A stretch of DNA of 64,000 nt from G965215145 sp965215145. GTDB lineage: Bacteria > Bacteroidota > Rhodothermia > Rhodothermales > JANQRZ01. Of this stretch, positions 1 to 6,192 are shown piece after piece. Position 1 is the stretch's first letter; the number at the start of each line of letters is the position of its first letter. The stretch covers positions 2,046,001 through 2,110,000 of the forward strand of contig OZ244038.1 of assembly GCA_965215145.1 (NCBI GenBank). Reading direction: 5' to 3'. A program made the translations under genes and the position numbers. The notes below the pieces were generated by a model. That model was given only the letters and a program-made list of their open reading frames with translations, was not told the DNA's origin and ran no database searches.

Positions 1-1202
1 GGGCAATGACCGTAGCCGGGTGGTTCAAGCTGATCCCGCTCGTATTCCTCCCGTTCGTGCTGCGGCGGGTGGGGTGGCGGGCGGCGTGGGCGGCGGCCGT
101 CGTCACCGCTGCGCTCGTGGTCCCCTATGCCGCGCCCTACGTCGTCCCCCACGTCCGCGAGTCGCTCGACCTGTACGTGGGGCTGTTCGAGTGGAACGCG
201 GGGTCGTACTTCGCGCTGAAGGAGGGGCTGCGGCTCCTCACCGGCGAGGACTGGAGCAAGGTGCTCGGGCCGGCGCTGCGGATCGCATTCTTGCTCGGGC
301 TGCCCGTGCTGCTCTGGCTGGACTGGAAGCGGCGGTGGGCGCTGCCGGCGGCGCTGCTCGTCGTCTACGGCTGGTTCCTCGCCACCACGACGACGGTGCA
401 CCCGTGGTACCTCCTCGGCCCGCTCGCGCTGGTCCCGCTGGTGGCGGACCGCGGGCGGGCGGGTGCGCTCGTCGCGGCGGCGTGGCAGGTGCTCGCGGCA
501 GGATCGCTCGGGACGTACCTGTTCTACACCCACGGCGCGGCGCCGTACTGGGCGGCCGTCGTGCTCGGGTGGGTGGGGTGGGCGACGCTGCTCGCGGCGG
601 CGGGCGCCGTGGCGGGGCTGCCCCGGCTGATGCGGCGGCGGGCGCGGCGGAAGTGGCGCTGGGTCGCGCCCTACCTCGACCGTCCCACGACGCTGCTCGA
701 CCTCGGGGCGGGGGAGGGGTTCGTCGGCGAGGCCGCCGCGGCGGACGGCGCCGCTGTCACGCTCGCCGACGTGGTCGACTTCAACCGCACCGACCTCCCG
801 CTCGTCCGCTACGAACTCGCCCCCGTGCACGTGATGGGCCACCGGCTCCCTCTACCGGATGACCAGTTCGACGCCACGTTGCTCGTGTTCGTGCTGCACC
901 ACGCCGAGGACCCGGCCGCCGTGCTCCGCGAGGCCCGCCGGGTGACGCACGGGCGCGTGGCCGTGGTCGAGTCCGTGGCGGAGACGGCGTGGGACCGCTG
1001 GTGGCTCCCCCGCGCGGACCGCCTCGCCAACCGCCTCCGCTCCGGCGGGGCGATGGCGGAGCAGGAGGAACACCTCCGCTTCCGCAGCGCGGCCGACTGG
1101 CGGGCGTGGTTCGAGGCGGCGGGCTTCCGCGTGGTCTCCGAGGAGCGGCGGGGGCGGTGGCTGCACCGCCAGCACCTCTTCGTTCTCGAAAAGGCCCGGT
1201 AG
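1..1202 (+). CDS. Membrane GT-C-like segment fused to a SAM-dependent methyltransferase (5' partial)
   Basis: The reading frame is open to the left edge, so the real start probably lies outside the window; the first ATG is at 6. The first ~210 visible residues hold several hydrophobic segments and a WFKLIPLVFLP stretch. That stretch resembles the C-terminal half of polyprenol-phosphate-dependent GT-C (DUF2029/GT87-type) mannosyltransferases. From about residue 225 a class I methyltransferase follows, with a LLDLGAGEGF SAM-binding glycine loop, a LADVVD acidic strand end and an LHHAEDP motif (Methyltransf_11-like). Substrate is unknown; action on a lipid-linked sugar or envelope lipid is inference. 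The domain join is continuous with no frame break. Confidence 0.7.
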   Translation, partial: AMTVAGWFKLIPLVFLPFVLRRVGWRAAWAAAVVTAALVVPYAAPYVVPHVRESLDLYVGLFEWNAGSYFALKEGLRLLTGEDWSKVLGPALRIAFLLGLPVLLWLDWKRRWALPAALLVVYGWFLATTTTVHPWYLLGPLALVPLVADRGRAGALVAAAWQVLAAGSLGTYLFYTHGAAPYWAAVVLGWVGWATLLAAAGAVAGLPRLMRRRARRKWRWVAPYLDRPTTLLDLGAGEGFVGEAAAADGAAVTLADVVDFNRTDLPLVRYELAPVHVMGHRLPLPDDQFDATLLVFVLHHAEDPAAVLREARRVTHGRVAVVESVAETAWDRWWLPRADRLANRLRSGGAMAEQEEHLRFRSAADWRAWFEAAGFRVVSEERRGRWLHRQHLFVLEKAR

Positions 1203-1401
1203 GAGGATAGAGCAGAGCCGACGGGGCAGGAGCCGATAGCTGCTGAGTTGCTGGTTTGGTGGGCGATGCCGTACCATAGGGGAGCGCCTGCCGTCAGCCC
1301 CTGCGCTCTCGATGAACGTCCGTCAGACCCTCCGCCCCGGCCAACGTGGCACCCAGCGCTACGCCGAACGCTACGCCGAGCGCCTCGTGTGCGTCCGCTA
1401 C

Positions 1402-1406
1402 CGCTA
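1402..1406. repeat. Target site duplication, left copy (CGCTA)
   Basis: Identical to 2644-2648 and immediately outside the left terminal repeat of the IS3 element. Deleting the IS plus one copy restores the interrupted reading frame. Confidence 0.9.
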
Positions 1407-1469
1407 TGACCTGCTCCCCGTAATCTGATCCAGTCGCTACGATAGTGCTGCGCCCCATCCCGCAGCACC

Positions 1470-1742
1470 ATGAAACGCCACTTCCCCGAGGAGATCGTCA
1501 CCAAGCTCCGCCGCGTCGAGACCCTCACCGCCGACGGCTCCACCGTCGCTGAGGCCGTCCGAGAGATCGGCGTCACCGAGGTGACCTACTACCGCTGGCG
1601 CAAGAAGTACGCCGGCGTCGGCCAGCCGGAGGCCCAGCGGCTCCGTGACCTCGAGAAGGAGAACGCCCGCTTGAAGAAGCTCGTGGCCGACCTCTCGCTC
1701 GGCAACGACATCCTCAAGGAGGTCGCCAGGGGAAAGCTCTGA
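1470..1742 (+). CDS. IS3-family transposase OrfA (helix-turn-helix, leucine zipper)
   Basis: This 90-residue protein binds the IS ends and is the N-terminal part of the OrfAB transposase. The N-terminus (RHFPEEIVTKL ... GVTEVTYYRWRKKYAG) is a transposase-type helix-turn-helix, followed by a short heptad-type coiled coil (LRDLEKENARLKKLVADL). The last codons overlap the heptamer GGGAAAG at 1730-1736, read G GGA AAG in the OrfA frame. This is a classical -1 slippery site just before the TGA at 1740-1742. Confidence 0.93.
   Translation: MKRHFPEEIVTKLRRVETLTADGSTVAEAVREIGVTEVTYYRWRKKYAGVGQPEAQRLRDLEKENARLKKLVADLSLGNDILKEVARGKL
1730..1736 (+). promoter_or_regulatory. Programmed -1 ribosomal frameshift heptamer (GGGAAAG)
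   Basis: It is read G GGA AAG in the orfA frame and fits X XXY YYZ. Slipping back one base places ribosomes in the orfB frame, which has no stop from here to 2614. The orfA stop is 4 bases downstream. Confidence 0.75.
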
Positions 1743-1786
1743 GCCCGGCGCGTCGGCGGACCGCTGTCGCCCACGTCCAGCGCGAG

Positions 1787-2614
1787 TTGGGTGTGAGCGA
1801 GCGGCGGGCCTGCCGCGTCGTCGGGCACCCTCGCTCGACCCACCGCTACGCGCCGGAGCGCCCGGCGAAGGACCGCGCGCTCGTGGCCCGCCTGCTCCGA
1901 CTCGCCCGCGACCACCCACGCTATGGCTACCGCCGGGCGTGGGCCGTGCTGCGCGGCGAGGGCTGGGCCGTCAACCGGAAGCGGGTCCACCGGCTCTGGC
2001 GCGAGGCCGGGCTCCAGGTGCCGCAGAAGACGCAGAAGCGCCGCCGCGTCGGCACGGGCGAGAACTCGACCGTCCGGCTCGCCCCGGAGCGGCCGAACCA
2101 CGTGTGGTGCTACGATTTCGTGTTCGACGCGACCGAGGACGGGCGCGCGCTCAAGCTGCTCCCCGTGCTCGACGAGTACACCCGCGAGTGCCTCGCGCTC
2201 GTGGTCGGCCGCTCGCTGACGAGCCAGCACGTCGTGGCGACACTCGACCGGCTCATCGCGCCCCTGCCCCTGGGGCGGGGGCAGCGCGGTGCGCCGACGT
2301 TTGTGCGGAGCGACAACGGCTCCGAGTTCATCGCCCACCGGGTCGGCGCGTACCTGCTCGCCGCCGAGTCGGACACGAAGCACATCGACCCCGGCGCGCC
2401 GTGGCAGAACGGCTACAGCGAGTCGTTCAACGGGAAGCTCCGCGACGAGCTCTTGAGCCAGGAGCTCTTCGCGACGTTGTCCGAGGCCCGCGTGCTCGCC
2501 GAGCGCTGGCGGCGCCACTACAACGAGTCGCGCCCTCACAGCGCGCTCGGCTACCTTCCACCGGCCGCGTTCGCGGCCACCCTCAACCCCGAACCGGCGA
2601 TGGCACTGTCATAG
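1787..2614 (+). CDS. IS3-family transposase OrfB, rve integrase catalytic domain
   Basis: Catalytic half of the IS3 transposase, in the -1 frame relative to orfA. The frame is open back through the slippery site at 1730-1736, so the normal product is probably an OrfAB fusion. TTG 1787 is only the first start-like codon and its independent use is doubtful. An HTH_21-like region (ERRACRVVG, HPRYGYRRAW) precedes the DDE core: WCYDFVFD, RSDNGSEF and YSESFNGKLRDELL supply D, D and E. The C-terminus has the usual NESRPHSALGYLPPAAF. All three acidic residues are present. The TAG stop lies within the right inverted repeat. Confidence 0.93.
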   Translation: MGVSERRACRVVGHPRSTHRYAPERPAKDRALVARLLRLARDHPRYGYRRAWAVLRGEGWAVNRKRVHRLWREAGLQVPQKTQKRRRVGTGENSTVRLAPERPNHVWCYDFVFDATEDGRALKLLPVLDEYTRECLALVVGRSLTSQHVVATLDRLIAPLPLGRGQRGAPTFVRSDNGSEFIAHRVGAYLLAAESDTKHIDPGAPWQNGYSESFNGKLRDELLSQELFATLSEARVLAERWRRHYNESRPHSALGYLPPAAFAATLNPEPAMALS

Positions 2615-2643
2615 CCGCTGGTACGAAGAACGGGGGCCGGCCA

Positions 2644-2648
2644 CGCTA
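2644..2648. repeat. Target site duplication, right copy (CGCTA)
   Basis: Identical to 1402-1406 and immediately outside the right terminal repeat of the IS3 element. Confidence 0.9.
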
Positions 2649-2880
2649 CGACGCCGCGCGGCACCGACGCGTTACGACAGTAGAACTGATTGTCGATGAG
2701 GGCGCTTGGACACCGCGGGTGGACACGACCGTCGGAGTCCGGGTAGTATGGGGCGAGGCCGACCTGGCGCGGCGCGTGAAGAGAGCGGGAGGCCGGTGGG
2801 ACGCTGAGCAGAAGGTGTGGCACCTGCCGTACCGGACGGTGAAACGCTTGGGACTCACAGACCGGATGTCCCGGCTCGAC

Positions 2881-2939
2881 GGTCACTAGATATAGAGACA
2901 GTCTCTACATCTGGTGACCGGTCACTAAATGTAGTGACC
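2881..2939. repeat. Two adjacent palindromes at the end of the interrupted gene
   Basis: Positions 2881-2919 form a 39-base imperfect palindrome bounded by GGTCAC and GTGACC, with TAGAGAC-A-GTCTCTA at its centre. Positions 2920-2939 form a second hairpin, GGTCACTA/TAGTGACC with a 4-base loop. The two share their outer arms. The first overlaps the TAG stop of the interrupted gene. No T tract follows, so this is not a standard terminator. It sits 20 bases before the first cassette boundary. Confidence 0.7.
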
Positions 2940-2979
2940 CCCTTGCCGCTCAATCCCTGGTTAGGCATCTTTCCAACCG

Positions 2980-3474
2980 ATGGATCTGATCGAAGCAATT
3001 CGCGACTGGCCTGTAATAGTCCAAGGGGCGCTCGGATCCTTCGCGTTCTGGTTGGTGCTCCGGATCGCAACCAGCGCGTACAGCGCTATCTCGAAAACGT
3101 ACGCAGAGCGTTCGCGAAGGACGCGAGTTCAGCGGCTCACTGACGAGAGGCTTTTGATCTATGCCAACCTCGGAGGCCCCTATGAGGCCGGGCACGTCGC
3201 ATCCCTCATTTGGTACAGGGCATCGCGAAGGGTTGTGAACGCGCTGCTCTGGATAACACTCGGCCTGCTCGTGGGATCATTCGTGCCCTATCTCTCAGCG
3301 ATCGGTTATGCGGGAGCCATCTATTATTTGATTGCCGCGAAGCTCATCGTGGATCCGTACCGCCACAAAGCAAGTCTCGAAGAACGACTAGATGAGGTAA
3401 ATACGGAGCTTTCCGAGCTGGACCCAGGAGAGGGCGAGGAGAGTGAGTCTAACAATTTAGATGAAGATGCCTAA
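2980..3474 (+). CDS. Cassette-encoded membrane protein of unknown function
   Basis: 164 residues. A possible N-terminal hydrophobic stretch (around 13-29) is followed by a basic region, then a strongly hydrophobic hairpin around residues 87-122 (ALLWITLGLLVGSFVPYL, IGYAGAIYYLI). The tail is acidic and Glu/Ser-rich. I do not recognise the family. The ATG lies 20 bases after the cassette boundary and the TAA stop (3472-3474) is inside the attC box GCCTAAC, as is typical of integron cassettes. Codon use is clearly more AT-rich than the flanking genes (for example ATT, TTA and AAT codons), consistent with transfer from elsewhere. Confidence 0.75.
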   Translation: MDLIEAIRDWPVIVQGALGSFAFWLVLRIATSAYSAISKTYAERSRRTRVQRLTDERLLIYANLGGPYEAGHVASLIWYRASRRVVNALLWITLGLLVGSFVPYLSAIGYAGAIYYLIAAKLIVDPYRHKASLEERLDEVNTELSELDPGEGEESESNNLDEDA

Positions 3475-3597
3475 CCCGCCGCTGCAAGCCGACGAAGGGC
3501 GTCAGCACTCTCGGCTCGTCCGAACATCGTGGCTACTTTCGCTTCGTTCGACTATCGTGCCCTCAGCCCTTCGCGGTTGAGCGGCCCTCTGTTAGCT
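3469..3597 (+). other. attC recombination site of cassette 1
   Basis: 129 bases from GCCTAAC to GTTAGCT. The left arm (CCGCTGCAAGCCGACGAAGGGC, split as CCGCTGCAAG plus CCGACGAAGGGC) folds with the right arm (GCCCTTCGCGGTTGAGCGG) with unpaired bases typical of attC. An internal loop region carries GCAC...CGAAC against GTTCG...GTGC. Length and architecture fit known attC sites. Confidence 0.82.
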
Positions 3598-3633
3598 GGC
3601 CTTCCACACCGCTGGAACTGAATTGATGATGTG

Positions 3634-3650
3634 GTGCCGTATGTTGGCAC
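3634..3650. promoter_or_regulatory. Inverted repeat just before hicA, possible HicB operator
   Basis: GTGCC-N7-GGCAC, ending one base before ATG 3652. Autoregulatory binding by the ribbon-helix-helix C-terminus of HicB is inferred from position only. Confidence 0.4.
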
Positions 3651-3651
3651 T

Positions 3652-3915
3652 ATGAGCCTCAACAGCAAGCAGCGCAAGACGCTCCGGGCCGTCTTCGAGA
3701 ACCCTATCCACTCGGACCTGCCGTGGGCGGACGTCGAGAAGCTGCTCGCTGCGTTGGGCGCTGAGATCACCGAAGGCAGCGGCTCCCGCGTCCGCGTCGC
3801 ACTCGGCGGCGTCCGCGCCGTCTTTCACCGGCCGCACCCCCGGCGTGAGACGGACAAAGGAGCGCTGAAATCCATGCGCCGCTTCCTCCGCGCGGCGGGC
3901 ATTCAACCGGAGTAA
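3652..3915 (+). CDS. hicA: HicA-type toxin (mRNA interferase) of a type II toxin-antitoxin pair
   Basis: 87 residues from ATG 3652 (MSLNSKQRKTL); a GTG at 3631 in the same frame would add 7 residues but would cover the inverted repeat. The fold signature is that of the double-stranded-RNA-binding-like HicA family: DVEKLLAALGAEI, GSRVRVALGGVRAVFHRPHP with the conserved central His, and a C-terminal ALKSMRRFLRAAGI helix. HicA proteins cleave mRNA during translation. It is immediately followed by hicB with 4 bases between, and the pair makes up integron cassette 2. Toxin-antitoxin pairs are common cargo of sedentary integrons. Confidence 0.85.
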   Translation: MSLNSKQRKTLRAVFENPIHSDLPWADVEKLLAALGAEITEGSGSRVRVALGGVRAVFHRPHPRRETDKGALKSMRRFLRAAGIQPE

Positions 3916-3919
3916 AGCC

Positions 3920-4240
3920 ATGCTCACCTACAAAGGGTACACCGGGCACGTCGAGTTCGATGACGAGGCGGGCCTCTTCCACGGCGAGGTGCTTGACACT
4001 CGCGACGTGATCACGTTCCAGGGCCAGAGCGTAGACGAGATCGAGACAGCCTTTCGTGAGTCCGTAGACGACTACCTCGCCTTCTGCTCCGAGCGGGGCG
4101 AGGAGCCGGACAAGCCGTTCTCGGGGCGGTTGATGCTGCGGCTCCCGAAGGACCTCCACCGCGAGGTGTTCGTCGGGGCCAAGCGAGAGGGGAAGAGCCT
4201 CAACCAGTTTGTGGTAGAGCGTCTCCGCCAGGCCAGCTAA
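3920..4240 (+). CDS. hicB: HicB-type antitoxin
   Basis: 106 residues. The N-terminal ~60 residues form the HicB partial-RNase-H fold (YKGYTGHVEFDDEAGLFHGEV, DVITFQGQSVDEIETAF, ESVDDYLAFC). The C-terminus is a ribbon-helix-helix DNA-binding segment (RLMLRLPKDLHREVFVGAK, GKSLNQFVVERL). It should neutralise HicA and probably represses the pair. The TAA stop (4238-4240) lies inside the AGCTAAC box of the cassette attC site. Confidence 0.9.
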   Translation: MLTYKGYTGHVEFDDEAGLFHGEVLDTRDVITFQGQSVDEIETAFRESVDDYLAFCSERGEEPDKPFSGRLMLRLPKDLHREVFVGAKREGKSLNQFVVERLRQAS

Positions 4241-4363
4241 CCCGCCGCTGCACGCCGATGCAGGGCTTGACGGCCTTGCCTCGTCCGAGCCTCGGCGTAT
4301 CCTCCGCTCCGAACCACCGCCAGCGGTCGCTGCCCTTCGCGGGTGAGCCGCAAGCTGTTCTGG
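4235..4363 (+). other. attC recombination site of cassette 2
   Basis: It starts AGCTAAC and shares CCCGCCGCTGCA and GCCGA with the attC of cassette 1. The right arm (GCCCTTCGCGGGTGAGCCGC) pairs with the left arm (CCGCTGCACGCCGATGCAGGGC split across two blocks). The outer right box is GTTCTGG, departing from GTTRRRY, so the site may be the decayed end of the array. Confidence 0.75.
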
Positions 4364-4409
4364 CGCCCAAGCAAGGGTAGTCGTCCGGGCGGTGCCGCCG
4401 ACTCAGAAA

Positions 4410-4704
4410 TCACCTGTCGACCCCCTCGGGCACGGCGGGGGCGTCGGTCTCCAGGGGCACCTGGACGCCCCGGCCCAACGCCTCGGCCGTCGGGACCGGG
4501 GGGCGCGTTGTAGCTGACCCCCTCCCCGAACCCTCGCCAGTCGAACGCCGCAACGCTCGCGGCCCCGACCACCCCGGCGGGCTCCACGTCGGCCTCGGTG
4601 GCGACCACGAGCTGCGCGCTCCGGGCCCACGCGAAGAGCGCGGCGCCGACGGCGAGCCCGACGACGAGGGCGTACGTGACGGCGTTGGCGATGAGGTGGC
4701 GCAT
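4410..4704 (-). pseudogene. Small single-pass membrane protein with an apparent 1-base frameshift
   Basis: Starts at ATG 4704 (MRHLIANAVTYALVVGLAVGA) with one transmembrane helix, then a periplasmic-type segment ending VSYNAPP. At the run of six G on the + strand (4498-4503) the frame breaks. Dropping one base continues into a natural-looking tail (VPTAEALGRGVQVPLETDAP...EGVDR) ending at TGA 4412-4410; the unshifted frame becomes Arg/Gly-rich and runs on. A sequencing homopolymer error is as likely as a real mutation. It lies 29 bases downstream of the reductase gene on the same strand and may be its partner. Family not recognised. Confidence 0.5.
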
Positions 4705-4733
4705 GGACGGTGCAGTCGGGGGTGGCGGGGTCG

Positions 4734-6050
4734 CTAGGCGAGGGCGAACTTTTCGAGGTGGAGGTGCGTCCGGGGCACGCCGTGCGCGAGGAGGGCCTCC
4801 TCGACGGCCGCCATCATCGGCGGCGGGCCGCACACGAAGAACCGCCGGGCGAACCGCTCCTCCGGGAGCCGGCGCTCCAGGAGCTCGCCCGAGACCTGGC
4901 CCTCCTCGCCGTCCCAGTCGTCGGGCGGCTCCTCCAGGACGAAGACCGTCTCCAGGTCCAGCCGGCCCTTCAGCGCCTCGACCTCCTCGCTGTAGGCGAG
5001 GTTCTCCTCCTCCGTCTCGCTGTAGATGAGGAGGGCGGGGCGGGGGTCGCCGCGGTCGGCCATCGTGTGGAGGAAGCTCATCATCGGCGTGATCCCCACG
5101 CCGCCGGCGATGAAGACGTAGCCCGGCGCCGGCGCCCGGTCGATCGAGAACGCCCCGTGCGGGCCGTCGAGGTAGACCGTGGTCCCCTCCTCGACCTCCT
5201 GGAGCCGCTCTGAGAAGTCGCCGAGCGCGCTGACCCCGAACGAGAGCCGCGCCGGCTCCTCGGCGCTCGACGCGAACGAGTACGGGTGCTCCTCGACGGT
5301 GTAGGGCGTCTTCCCCACCTTGAGCCACGCGAACTGGCCCGGCTCGAACCGGAGCCCATCGTGCCCGACCGCCTCGACCTCGACGTTGACCGTCTCCCCG
5401 CCCTCGTTCCGGACGCCGGCGACGCGCCACGGCCGCCGTCGCTGGAGCCAAGGCGCCACCACGCGGAGGTGGACCACGAGCCCGACGAGGAACACGCTCG
5501 ACGCCACCCACAGCACCTGCTTCCAGAGCGTGTTCACGTAGAGCCCGGCCAGCGAGACGTGCGCCTGCGCGAGCACGAGCGCCGCGACGCCGAGCCCGGT
5601 GTGCGCGAGGCGCCACGCCTCGTAGGGGATCTTCAGCCGCTCGCGCCAGACCGACGTGACGGTGAGGGCGACGAGCGCCGCCACGGCCGCCAGCCCGAGC
5701 CGGCTCGCGTGCGTCCCCCCGAGCGGGTTCAGCAGCACCACGCGCGCCGGGTGCTCGATGAGGATCAGCGCCGGGTGCAGCAGGACGAACCCGAGCGCCA
5801 CGAGCGCGATCCGCCGGTGGTACCGGAGCACGACGTCGATCCCGTAGGGGTACGTCAGCGGCCGGAACCGCGCGATCAGCACGAACTGGAGGCCGATCTG
5901 CGTCAGCCCGACGAACCCGAGCGCCACCGACAGCTCGACCCAGAACGACCGCCCCGTCGGGACGGGCGGCACGAGCATGAGCCCGATCGGCGCGAGCACC
6001 ACGAGGAGGTACAGCCCGATCCAGAAGAAGCCGAGTGCCGTCCGGTGCAC
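4734..6050 (-). CDS. Membrane ferric-reductase-like flavocytochrome with FAD/NAD-binding reductase domain
   Basis: About 438 residues. The N-terminal ~210 residues contain around six transmembrane helices with His residues suited to b-heme ligation (LRYHRRIAL, FVLLHPALIL, LAHTGLG, AQAHVSL). The C-terminal half is a ferredoxin-NADP reductase-type module: FEPGQFAWLKVG, EEHPYSFAS (FAD), GGVGITPMMSFL (nucleotide) and FFVCGPPPMM. It should move electrons from NAD(P)H through FAD and heme across the membrane; the acceptor is unknown. GTG 6050 is chosen because the frame extends upstream into the divergent Rieske gene without coding character. Divergent from the Rieske/FAD oxidoreductase. Confidence 0.82.
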   Translation of the reverse strand: MHRTALGFFWIGLYLLVVLAPIGLMLVPPVPTGRSFWVELSVALGFVGLTQIGLQFVLIARFRPLTYPYGIDVVLRYHRRIALVALGFVLLHPALILIEHPARVVLLNPLGGTHASRLGLAAVAALVALTVTSVWRERLKIPYEAWRLAHTGLGVAALVLAQAHVSLAGLYVNTLWKQVLWVASSVFLVGLVVHLRVVAPWLQRRRPWRVAGVRNEGGETVNVEVEAVGHDGLRFEPGQFAWLKVGKTPYTVEEHPYSFASSAEEPARLSFGVSALGDFSERLQEVEEGTTVYLDGPHGAFSIDRAPAPGYVFIAGGVGITPMMSFLHTMADRGDPRPALLIYSETEEENLAYSEEVEALKGRLDLETVFVLEEPPDDWDGEEGQVSGELLERRLPEERFARRFFVCGPPPMMAAVEEALLAHGVPRTHLHLEKFALA

Positions 6051-6192
6051 GGGGGGGAAGAGGGGCGGGGGAGCCCGAGGTCGGGCGAGAGGGGAGCGAC
6101 CATACGCGGCCAGCCCGTCGGGGTGCCGCTCGCGGATCCGACGGGGCGACGGGCCGTACCGAGGCCGCGCCCTTCCCCCATCCCGACCCGCC

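Larger units (their letters stand above)
1407..2643 (+). mobile_element. Complete IS3-family insertion sequence, 1237 bp
   Basis: Imperfect terminal inverted repeats lie at 1407-1448 and 2603-2643; both ends begin TG when read inward and share CCCCGT, CCAG, GCTA and AGTGC blocks. A perfect 5-bp target duplication CGCTA flanks the element (1402-1406 and 2644-2648). Inside are orfA and orfB in the usual IS3 arrangement, with a -1 frameshift signal. Both frames and the DDE residues look intact, so the copy may still be active. The exact duplication and restorable host gene suggest a recent insertion. Confidence 0.93.
1312..2889 (+). pseudogene. Small conserved hypothetical gene interrupted by an IS3-family insertion
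   Basis: The N-terminal part starts at ATG 1312 (MNVRQTLRPGQRGT...VRYRYD) and the C-terminal part runs 2649-2889 (TVELIVDEGAW ... RVVWGEADLARRVKRAGG ... DRMSRLDGH). Removing 1407-2643 plus one copy of the CGCTA duplication rejoins the two exactly in frame, giving a 111-residue protein with VRYRYDAARHRR across the join. From memory this is a widespread small family of unknown function (RQTLRPGQ start, RYRYD centre, WGE and GG..W motifs). The allele is inactive unless the IS excises precisely. The TAG stop sits inside a palindrome at 2881-2919. Confidence 0.88.
2960..4363 (+). mobile_element. Two integron gene cassettes without a nearby integrase
   Basis: Cassette 1 (2961-3591) begins TTAGGC after a G, and its attC begins GCCTAAC at 3469, the exact complement of GTTAGGC. 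Cassette 2 (3592-4357) begins TTAGCT after a G, and its attC begins AGCTAAC at 4235, the exact complement of GTTAGCT. Each cassette therefore carries the matched R''/R' boxes expected for its own recombination site. ORF stops lie inside the R'' boxes and the ORFs fill the cassettes. No tyrosine-recombinase integrase is visible, so this is an attC cluster lacking IntI, or the distal end of an array. An attC before cassette 1 could not be resolved. Confidence 0.82.

Noticed and set aside
1203..1311. Another cassette boundary upstream of the interrupted gene
   Set aside because: No GTTRRRY box or attC-like arms; GTTTGGT near 1254 does not fit.
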